The notes below the pieces were generated by a model. The model worked only from the letters and a program-made list of their open reading frames with translations. It was not told where the DNA came from and ran no database searches. 64,000 nt of DNA, taken from Aeriscardovia aeriphila. Lineage in GTDB: Bacteria > Actinomycetota > Actinomycetes > Actinomycetales > Bifidobacteriaceae. Of this stretch, positions 45,997 to 53,097 are shown in pieces. How positions within the stretch are numbered: position 1 is the stretch's first letter; each line of letters opens with the position of its first letter. Where the stretch lies: positions 1-64,000 of the forward strand of contig CASERW010000004.1 of assembly GCA_949290445.1 (NCBI GenBank). The letters are read 5' to 3'. Made by a program: the position numbers and the translations under genes.

Positions 45997-46842
45997 CTAC
46001 TCAGTAAAGACGGCATCAGGGAAGAGCCGGCTCATCCAGGCATGGAAGAGCTCAGGCCATGCTTGAATATCTTTCTCAATGCCGTAGTTATGCCATCCCC
46101 TAATGCTGGTTTCGCGCGTTCCCAAGCTCAGGCCATGGCCTCCTTGTGGGAACACGTGCAGCTCAACAGGAACATGATGTTCAATGCATGCTTGGGCGAA
46201 GTACAAAGAGTTCTCCACTGGCACAGTATCATCTGTTGCGGTATGCCACAGGAATGTTGCAGGAGTGTGCTCGTCGACGCGATTTTGCAAGGAAAGCTTC
46301 TCAATCCATTCTGGATCAGCCTTGTGCTCACCCAGCAGATGGTCGAAGGAACCACGGTGAGCCTTCGCTCCTCCATCAATGACGGAGTAGCCGAGCACCA
46401 GGCCGTTTGGCTTGATCTCATCCTCGCTGAAGCCATGCTCACCAAACACAGGGTCGGTAGCATAAGTCGTCGCAAGATTAGCAGCAAGGTGACCGCCAGC
46501 CGAGAAGCCCATGAGCACGATCTTGTCAGAATCGACATGCCACTGCTCGCTGTTGTGACGAATCACGCGCATAGTTTGAGCCAATTGCAGCAGTGCAGTT
46601 GGCCATACGCTCGGCCAGCACGAGTAGCGCAGGACGAACACGTTGTAGCCATAGCTCACGAGTTTCAGGGCGACTGGCTCTGCTTCCCTATCAGAGGTCA
46701 TTTCATAACCACCACCAGGCACGACGACAATGGTGGCGCGCTTGCGCTCGGCATCCATCTCTTCTGAGTTGTCGATAACGTAGCCCGTCAGCTTTGCTGT
46801 GGTGCCATCGATTCCTTCGATGTTGGTATCAAAGACCTGCAT
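45997..46842 (-). CDS. Alpha/beta-hydrolase, acetyl-esterase type
   Basis: Encodes 281 residues from the ATG at 46842 behind AAAGGA; a longer frame starts inside an upstream palindrome and is rejected. VVVPGGGYEMTSDREAEPVA forms the oxyanion loop, Ser in LMGFSAGGHLA is the nucleophile, Asp in HTATDDTVPVE and His in FPQGGHGLSLG complete the triad. It resembles bacterial esterases of hemicellulose loci that remove acetyl groups from xylose or galactose residues. No signal peptide, so it acts on imported oligosaccharides. Confidence 0.9.
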   Translation of the reverse strand: MQVFDTNIEGIDGTTAKLTGYVIDNSEEMDAERKRATIVVVPGGGYEMTSDREAEPVALKLVSYGYNVFVLRYSCWPSVWPTALLQLAQTMRVIRHNSEQWHVDSDKIVLMGFSAGGHLAANLATTYATDPVFGEHGFSEDEIKPNGLVLGYSVIDGGAKAHRGSFDHLLGEHKADPEWIEKLSLQNRVDEHTPATFLWHTATDDTVPVENSLYFAQACIEHHVPVELHVFPQGGHGLSLGTRETSIRGWHNYGIEKDIQAWPELFHAWMSRLFPDAVFTE

Positions 46843-46864
46843 AGTTATCCTTTCACGTTGCCGT

Positions 46865-46907
46865 GAAGCATACACTTAGTTAAGCCGTTTAACTAAGTGT
46901 ATGCTTC
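46865..46907. promoter_or_regulatory. 43-bp palindrome upstream of the esterase gene
   Basis: Two perfect 19-bp arms (outer GAAGCATACACTT, inner AGTTAA) flank GCCGT. It lies 22 bp upstream of the esterase ATG and 83 bp after the GH29 stop. No T-tract follows on the minus strand, so an operator, or an mRNA hairpin, is more likely than a terminator. Its core AGTTAA-N5-TTAACT resembles the palindrome at 34571-34590. Confidence 0.6.
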
Positions 46908-46989
46908 GCTCTTCCCAATTGTGAAGCGCATGCCTTTATTTGCGCGCAAGGCAGAGCGCTGCAAAACTCTTAAATTGCTCGCCTCTTGA

Positions 46990-48702
46990 TCACTTCTCTT
47001 CCAAGCGCAATACCACTGGCAGAACATCCTCACCCGAGGTAATGAGCGTGCCCGTTGCCTGCATCCTGGCCAAAGCCTCACCCACATGAACATGCAGGCC
47101 TTCGCTATCGCGAGTGAATGGCAAATCAGCATTCTGGGGATCACCGAGAATACTCACGCGCTGCATCACACCATGGAATGGCGAGTGGTCTTCATCTCGG
47201 TATTCGCGATACGCCTTCACAGTGATAATCTCAGGCAAAACTGAGCGATGCAGGTGCTCAGGGCCAACGCCACCAGCAGGCGCGAGAACAGAAGCGTACA
47301 CAACACCAGCGCGAGAAGTGAAACGAATATCGGCTGTCGTGTAGTCAATAGCAGCTTCGTTGAAGGAGCCAGAGCGAGCAGGAGTTGGGCCTTCATCGCT
47401 CTCTTTCCACGCAATAGTGTCGTAAATTGCCTCGCCATTGACTTTCATCCAGCTGCCAATCGTGTGCAAAATGTCACGATCTGTTGTAGCCAGAGAGCCG
47501 TCGGCGCGCGGGCCAACGTTGAGCAGCAGATTGCCATTATGCGAGGTGACATTAATCAGAGTTCTGACAATCTCGCCAGCAGGCTTGTACTCCAAGGTAG
47601 AGGTGTAATCCCACGAGTTATAAGCAATAGAGGTGTCCGTCTGCCAGTGGAATGGCATAGCCGCGTTATAGCCGCCGCGCTCCACGTCCATCATGCCTGC
47701 TCCCCATGGCAGCGCATTTTCCTTATAGCAGATGGAAACGTCACGTCCCCATTGAGCCGCACGGTTGTAATAGTAGGCTGCCATGAGCATCACGTATGGC
47801 TTAAACGCTTCATGGCCGATCCACCAGTCGAAGTACAGCATTTCTGGCTGGTAGGAATCGATGATTTCGCAGGTGCGCATCAACCAATCTTGCAAGTACT
47901 CGTCGCTGGGGTAAGGCTTGGATCGCATATCCATATGGCTTGCTGGCTCTGGCATTGCTGGCCAGTAGAAGCTGCCATGCTTCAAGCCTCGGTATTCAAA
48001 GCCATCCAGATTTCCACCGCGCTGGGTGTTCGTGTTCGCTTCCGCTTCACGACGAATATCAGAATCAAACTCCATGCCATGGCTCATGAACCACCAATGT
48101 TCAGCGCGATGGCTCGAAGTAGCAAAATGCATGCCATGGTCAAGTGTTGCCTCGCGCAGTTCACCGATGATGTCACGCTTCGGGCCCATCTCTACAGCGT
48201 TAAAGTGTGAAAGTCTGCTTGCATACATCTGAAAACCATCATGGTGTTCTGCTACAGGGAAGTAGTAACGCGCCCCAGCATCAGCGAAGGCATCCAACCA
48301 TTCGTGAGCATTGAACTTCTGAGCTGTAAAGAGCGGGATAAAGCTCCGATAGCCATGCTCAGCATGAGCTCCGAAAGTGTCAATCTGATGCTTGAACTCA
48401 TCAGTACCTTGAATATAGAGGTTACGCGAATACCATTCGTTGGCAAATTCAGGAACAGTGTAGAGTCCCCAGTGAGTGAAGATGCCGAACTTGTCGCGGC
48501 CAAACCATGCAGGAGTAGATAGTTGCTCGTGACGAGCGAGGCTTTCTTGCGTAGGAAGCCAGGGGCCTTGAGTGGCGACGCGAACAATTTCGTCGAGGAG
48601 TGCAGGTGTTGCTCTCAAGCTGTGTGCTTTGCTTTGTGCTGCAGGGATTGCAGGCAAAATCCAGCTGGAACGATCTGGCATAGCAGGAATGTGCTGTGAC
48701 AT
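46990..48702 (-). CDS. GH29 alpha-L-fucosidase
   Basis: Encodes 570 residues. The family opening WFGRDKFGIFTHWGLYTVPEFANEWYSRN is clear, followed by YYFPVAEHHDGFQMY, GPKRDIIGELREA and the nucleophile Asp in MLYFDWWIGH. The C-terminal ~130 residues form a beta-sandwich. GH29 enzymes remove alpha-linked fucose, mostly alpha-1,3/1,4, some alpha-1,2. No signal peptide. The gene could serve for fucosylated xyloglucan or for host glycans; context favours the former. No TTATYGAT palindrome lies upstream. Confidence 0.93.
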   Translation of the reverse strand: MSQHIPAMPDRSSWILPAIPAAQSKAHSLRATPALLDEIVRVATQGPWLPTQESLARHEQLSTPAWFGRDKFGIFTHWGLYTVPEFANEWYSRNLYIQGTDEFKHQIDTFGAHAEHGYRSFIPLFTAQKFNAHEWLDAFADAGARYYFPVAEHHDGFQMYASRLSHFNAVEMGPKRDIIGELREATLDHGMHFATSSHRAEHWWFMSHGMEFDSDIRREAEANTNTQRGGNLDGFEYRGLKHGSFYWPAMPEPASHMDMRSKPYPSDEYLQDWLMRTCEIIDSYQPEMLYFDWWIGHEAFKPYVMLMAAYYYNRAAQWGRDVSICYKENALPWGAGMMDVERGGYNAAMPFHWQTDTSIAYNSWDYTSTLEYKPAGEIVRTLINVTSHNGNLLLNVGPRADGSLATTDRDILHTIGSWMKVNGEAIYDTIAWKESDEGPTPARSGSFNEAAIDYTTADIRFTSRAGVVYASVLAPAGGVGPEHLHRSVLPEIITVKAYREYRDEDHSPFHGVMQRVSILGDPQNADLPFTRDSEGLHVHVGEALARMQATGTLITSGEDVLPVVLRLEEK

Positions 48703-48751
48703 GGAAACTTCCTTGTTCTCATAGTGTCATCAAACATTGTCATCAAACTTG

Positions 48752-48785
48752 AGAAGGGCTACAGATTTGTTTCTGTAGCCCTTCT
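48752..48785 (-). terminator. Stem-loop between GH29 and the binding-protein genes
   Basis: AGAAGGGCTACAGA pairs with TCTGTAGCCCTTCT (14 bp perfect, ~6-base loop). It lies ~125 bp after the binding-protein stop. No T-tract follows on the minus strand, so termination by itself is uncertain. Confidence 0.5.
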
Positions 48786-48908
48786 GCACTGCTCTTCAGT
48801 GAAAGCTTTTATAGCTTCACTGCTTATTGACTAGCAGTTATTGACCTAGCAGCAGTAAGAGTGGCGCGAACGCCTTACTGTTCATCAGTAGCTTATGTGG
48901 TGTGCTAC

Positions 48909-50663
48909 TCACTTGGCGTACTGCTTGACGATCTTGATCTGAGCATCCTTGAGCTCGGTCAGGCACTTCTGATCGAAGTCGTAGACTTGCTTGAAGTCAA
49001 GACCGTTGACCTTCTCGGTCATCTGCTTGATCTCGTTGTCGAAATCAGCGTCCGACTTTGCCATTGCAGCCTTCCACGAGTGGGAGACCACAGCAGTGTT
49101 GACCTGGCCGTTAATCGTAGAGATCTTGCTTGGCATTTCAGGCGAAGTGTAGGAAGCACCTGGAGCAACAGCAAGCATCTTGTTCTTCTCGAGGTATTCG
49201 ATGGTGCTCTTTGCTCCGCCCATATGATCGGACCAATCTTGCTTGAGCTTGTTTTCCTTGGCCAGCTCAGTATCCCACAGCTGTGGGTTGTAGCCTTGCT
49301 TGGTCTCTGGGTCGATTGCGTTCTGGGAGATGGTTGGGAAGTTCAGTGCAGAGATACCGTCGTTATAAGAACCGCCACCATACTCCTTTGGCATATTCAG
49401 CCCGGATGCGTCATTCATAGCCTTCAAGCCAAAATCGGTGAGGTATGGCTTGCCTTCGTCGTTGAGCTTCCATGCCAAGCCCTTGATACCTGCGGAGGAG
49501 CCTGCGTTAGAAGCAGAATCGTACACGCCTTCAGAAGAGTAGAGCCAGTCGATGAACTTCACCAAGCGGCTCTTATTCTTTGCCTTAGAACCTACTGCTA
49601 TGACAGTAGAGATGTTGCCTGTTGGCATTGCGCCTGCGGAGTATACCTTCATAGTCTTGAGTGGGGCGAGCATGAAGCCGACACCCTTAGCCATGTTGGC
49701 TTCGGAATTCTGGCGTGGCTGGCCCAGCCAAGACCACAGGGAGAGGAGAACCTTACCTTCTGTCGTCTTCGTGGAGATGTTATCCCAGTTCTGAGTTGCA
49801 GAATCTGGGTCAACAATACCCATCTGGTAAGCCTTGTTAATCCACTTGAGCACCTTCTGGTACACGCCATCCTTGGTGACAGCGCTCTCATAGCCGCTCT
49901 TCTCCGTGCCTGCTGGGTAGAGAATAGAATTCTGCTGGTAGTAGCCAAACCAGTTGGCAATGGCACCAGCATTTTGCATCAAAGCACCATCCCAATCCTT
50001 GAACAGGGAGATGGCGTAGATGTCGTTCTTGCCAGTCTCTTCGCGAGCCTTATCCTGCATTTGCTTCAGCACGTTGAGGAAGGCGTCCATATCCGGGATT
50101 GCTGGGTAGCCGACCTTGGCGTAGTAATCCCAGCGAATATAAGGAGCAGCAGCAGGCTCAATTCCTTCCGATGGAGAAAGAGGAGACTGGTTGGACACGC
50201 TCTGAGGCATACCCCATGTGCCCTTCTTCACCGTGACAAGGTTGGAAACAGCTTTCTGTGCACCCTTGTACCGGTTGAGGTTCTTCATGCCCTTCATGTA
50301 TGGGGTCAAGTCGGTGATGAGGTTTGCCTTTGCCAACTTGTTGAGGTTCGAGCCGGGGGTGATAATCAAGTCACCCAGATTGCCAGCAGCGGTGCGGGTA
50401 TCGTACAGGGTATTGCCACCACCAGCGACGTTTGGCGCGATGATGTTGAGCTTGATCTTGAATTTATCCTGAACAATCTTGCCGAACCAGCCCTTTTGAA
50501 CACCTTGGTAGTTGGCAAGGCTGTCGAACACGTCAACAGTCATCATCTTGCCGTCGTCAGAGGTGTCAACAGCGGCGGACGAGTCAGAGTTACCACAACC
50601 TGCCAGCGCCATAGAAGCAACGCAGAGCAAACTGACTACAGCCATCAGCTTGTTTTTCTTCAT
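48909..50663 (-). CDS. ABC-transporter substrate-binding lipoprotein, tandem paralogue B
   Basis: Encodes 584 residues from the ATG at 50663 behind AAGGGGGAA; a longer frame lacks a signal-like N-terminus. The lipobox is MALAGC. At ~580 residues it belongs to the large LplA-type branch of family 1 binding proteins, which take up complex oligosaccharides. It is clearly a paralogue of the product upstream (shared VDVFDSLANYQGVQKGWF, KLNIIAPNVAGGG, RYKGAQKAVS, VRWDYY-like IRWDYYAKVGYP, WSDHMGGAK, PGASYTSPE). No permease gene is adjacent to either. An operator-like palindrome lies ~170 bp upstream. Confidence 0.9.
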   Translation of the reverse strand: MKKNKLMAVVSLLCVASMALAGCGNSDSSAAVDTSDDGKMMTVDVFDSLANYQGVQKGWFGKIVQDKFKIKLNIIAPNVAGGGNTLYDTRTAAGNLGDLIITPGSNLNKLAKANLITDLTPYMKGMKNLNRYKGAQKAVSNLVTVKKGTWGMPQSVSNQSPLSPSEGIEPAAAPYIRWDYYAKVGYPAIPDMDAFLNVLKQMQDKAREETGKNDIYAISLFKDWDGALMQNAGAIANWFGYYQQNSILYPAGTEKSGYESAVTKDGVYQKVLKWINKAYQMGIVDPDSATQNWDNISTKTTEGKVLLSLWSWLGQPRQNSEANMAKGVGFMLAPLKTMKVYSAGAMPTGNISTVIAVGSKAKNKSRLVKFIDWLYSSEGVYDSASNAGSSAGIKGLAWKLNDEGKPYLTDFGLKAMNDASGLNMPKEYGGGSYNDGISALNFPTISQNAIDPETKQGYNPQLWDTELAKENKLKQDWSDHMGGAKSTIEYLEKNKMLAVAPGASYTSPEMPSKISTINGQVNTAVVSHSWKAAMAKSDADFDNEIKQMTEKVNGLDFKQVYDFDQKCLTELKDAQIKIVKQYAK

Positions 50664-50818
50664 ATATTCCCCCTTGAAAATGGGTCTCAGCCTAGTGCGA
50701 CGATGCACTGCGTTCTGAGCCACTCGGATGAAAGAGCTTACGATCCTTCACCTGATCAGCTCAGAAAGCTGATCACACAACGTTTTGTGTGTAGTGCTTC
50801 GTTGTCAACAGTGACAAA

Positions 50819-50866
50819 CGGAGTAGAACCGTTATTGAACTCTTTATCAATAACTATTCTACTCCG
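50819..50866. promoter_or_regulatory. 48-bp inverted repeat with an embedded 22-bp operator-like palindrome
   Basis: Outer arms CGGAGTAGAA (50819-50828) and TTCTACTCCG (50857-50866) enclose TTATTGAA-CTCTTT-ATCAATAA (50832-50853). The hairpin begins 12 bp after the upstream binding-protein stop, where a terminator would be expected, and precedes the next binding-protein gene, where an operator would be expected. One element may therefore serve both roles. Confidence 0.68.
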
Positions 50867-50877
50867 AATTTTTCGAA

Positions 50878-52629
50878 TTAGTGAGATTCCTCCCACTGTT
50901 TCCTAATTTCGACACGAGCCTTGTTCTGATCCTTCGCATTCTTCATATCCCAGTCCAGAACAGTCTTGAAGTCCAGGCCATTCACTTTCTCGCGCATTTC
51001 GTCGAGAAGCTGGTTGAACTGCGCATCAGAATCAGCCATAGAAGCCTTCCACGAATTGGCGATAATCACCGTCTTGATCTGACCACGCAGGTTAGAGATC
51101 GTGGAGGGCTCTTCTGGAGCAGTGTACGAAGCGCCAGGAGCCACGAGAATTTCCTTATTCTTCTCAAGGTATTCCATTGTCGTCTTCGCTCCACCCATAT
51201 GCTCAGACCAATCAGTGGTCAGTGGATCATCATTCTGCTTCAACACTGATGGCCACAGCTGTGGGTTGAAGGATTGCTTCGTCTGTGGATCAATGTCGTT
51301 AGCAACCTCGGTGCTCATGTTCAGAGCAGAAACGCCATCCTTATAGGTGCCGCCACCCCATTCAGCAGGAACATTTGCGCCTCCGCCGAAGAGTGCCTTC
51401 TGGCCAAACTCAGTGAGCACTGGCTCATCGCCCTTCATCTGCCAGGTCAAGCCCTTGGGGCCAGCAGAACCACCGGTATCCGTGGAAGTTGCATACACAC
51501 CTTCTGGGGAATACAGCCAGTTGATGAACTTCACCAAACGCTGCTTATTCTTTGCCTTCGAACCGATAGCAATGAAAGCGGTGCTCGAGTCTCCATCCGT
51601 CTTTGCGCCATAGGAGAAGATCTTCATGTTATCCATAGGAGCGATCATGAAGCCTTTGCCCTGCTGCTTGTGTTCTGTAGTGTTGTAAGCAGCTTGACCC
51701 AGCCATGGCCAGAAGGAGAAGAGAATCTTGCCTTGCTGGTACTTGGAGTACATGGTGTCGTAATTCTGAGTAGAGGAATCAGGGTCCAGAATGCCTGCAC
51801 GGTGAGCGGCGTTGAAGAACTTCAAAGCCTTCTCATACATGCCACCCTTTTGAGTGATGGACTGATAATCTGAACCGTCGCCCTTTGCCAGAACAAAGCC
51901 AATTTCGTCGTAACCATAATATGTTGTTGGCTGCTTGGCGTTGTTCATCATGTTGCCGTCCCAATCCTTGAACAGGGACATGGCGTAAATATCCTTTTGA
52001 CCGGTTTCTTCGCGAGCTTTATCCTGCATCTGCTTCAAAACCGTGACGAGAGAATCAAGGTCAGTGATCTTTGGATATCCGATTGCCTTGTAGTAATCCC
52101 ACCGAACGTAAGGGCCGAAGGTTGGTTCCAAGCCTTCCGAAGGCTCAGTTGGCGCCTTAGAGGACAGGGAGCTTGGCATGCCCCACACGCCCTTCTTGCC
52201 AATAACTTCACTCAAAGCATTGGTAGCACTCTTGTACTTGTTGATGTACGTCATGCCCTTCAAATAAGGGGTCATGTCGGAAATCAAGCCTGCCTTGACC
52301 AGCTTCTTCGCGCGGCCACCTGCAGAGCCGATAATCACCAGGTCACCGAGATTACCAGCAGCAGAGCGAGTATCAAACAGCGTGTCACCGCCACCTGCGA
52401 CATTTGGTGCAATGATGTTCAACTTCATGTTGAACTTGTCTTTGACAATCTTGGCAAACCAACCCTTTTGAATGCCTTGATAATTGGCAAGACCATCGAA
52501 AACATCAACAGTCATTTCCTTGCCATCATCTTTAGTATCGACAGAGCTTGCCGAGTTACCGCAACCAGCCAAAGCCATAGAAGCAATGGTGATCAGACTG
52601 ACAACGCCCATCAGTTTCTTGGACTTCAT
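50878..52629 (-). CDS. ABC-transporter substrate-binding lipoprotein, tandem paralogue A
   Basis: Encodes 583 residues with signal MKSKKLMGVVSLITIASMALAGC and the same layout as paralogue B. Shared blocks include VDVFDGLANYQGIQKGWFAKIV, LNIIAPNVAGGG, VRWDYYKAIGYPKI, QDKAREETGQKDIYAMSLFKDWDG and WSEHMGGAK; many residues differ, especially in the C-terminal lobe, so ligands may differ. GGAAGGGTG precedes the ATG at 52629. Its operator-like palindrome lies ~87 bp upstream. Neither paralogue has transporter genes nearby, so permeases must lie outside this window. Confidence 0.9.
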   Translation of the reverse strand: MKSKKLMGVVSLITIASMALAGCGNSASSVDTKDDGKEMTVDVFDGLANYQGIQKGWFAKIVKDKFNMKLNIIAPNVAGGGDTLFDTRSAAGNLGDLVIIGSAGGRAKKLVKAGLISDMTPYLKGMTYINKYKSATNALSEVIGKKGVWGMPSSLSSKAPTEPSEGLEPTFGPYVRWDYYKAIGYPKITDLDSLVTVLKQMQDKAREETGQKDIYAMSLFKDWDGNMMNNAKQPTTYYGYDEIGFVLAKGDGSDYQSITQKGGMYEKALKFFNAAHRAGILDPDSSTQNYDTMYSKYQQGKILFSFWPWLGQAAYNTTEHKQQGKGFMIAPMDNMKIFSYGAKTDGDSSTAFIAIGSKAKNKQRLVKFINWLYSPEGVYATSTDTGGSAGPKGLTWQMKGDEPVLTEFGQKALFGGGANVPAEWGGGTYKDGVSALNMSTEVANDIDPQTKQSFNPQLWPSVLKQNDDPLTTDWSEHMGGAKTTMEYLEKNKEILVAPGASYTAPEEPSTISNLRGQIKTVIIANSWKASMADSDAQFNQLLDEMREKVNGLDFKTVLDWDMKNAKDQNKARVEIRKQWEESH

Positions 52630-52715
52630 GTCACCCTTCCTTAAAGGTCCTCTTTGACCTCTGCAATAGATTCCAAGGGCAGAGTTCCTACCATGCAGAT
52701 ATTTCTAGTGTAGCG

Positions 52716-52737
52716 TTATTGATTAAGTTGTCAATAA
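52716..52737. promoter_or_regulatory. 22-bp operator-like palindrome upstream of binding protein A
   Basis: TTATTGAT-TAAGTT-GTCAATAA fits the shared pattern with one mismatch in the right arm. A separate palindrome TTAACCGGTTAA lies just upstream near 52755. The rest of the 468-bp gap has no gene. Confidence 0.72.
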
Positions 52738-52993
52738 CAAATGAGAGAGCTTCTTAACCGGTTAATTTATAGAGTTATAAATTATCTCATATGCGCAACT
52801 GACCGTCTTTACCTCTCTGCTGCTCCATTCCGCTGTTTTTCATCTTCCCTGCATCCGCTTGTCCCAATATCCGCTTGACAGCTGCAGCTGAGAGCCAGAC
52901 ACACAATCTCGCCTATACCCACCATTCTGGCCCGTCGCCCCTACCCGACCTCTCATCATTGACCTAGCGGCAGTACGCAAACGCAGAAACCCA

Positions 52994-53039
52994 GAAAAAT
53001 AAAGGGCGCTGGGAGCTCAAGCTCATACCAACGCCCTTA
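52994..53039 (-). terminator. Rho-independent terminator of the GH42 gene
   Basis: AAGGGCGCTGG pairs with CCAACGCCCTT (one G-U pair) and an inner GAGCTC/AGCTC segment; on the minus strand TATTTTTC follows, about 60 bp after the stop. Confidence 0.82.
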
Positions 53040-53097
53040 TAGCCTCAACGTAGTTGACTGTTACTGGATATTATTCCACAGCCACCTAACCACAAGG

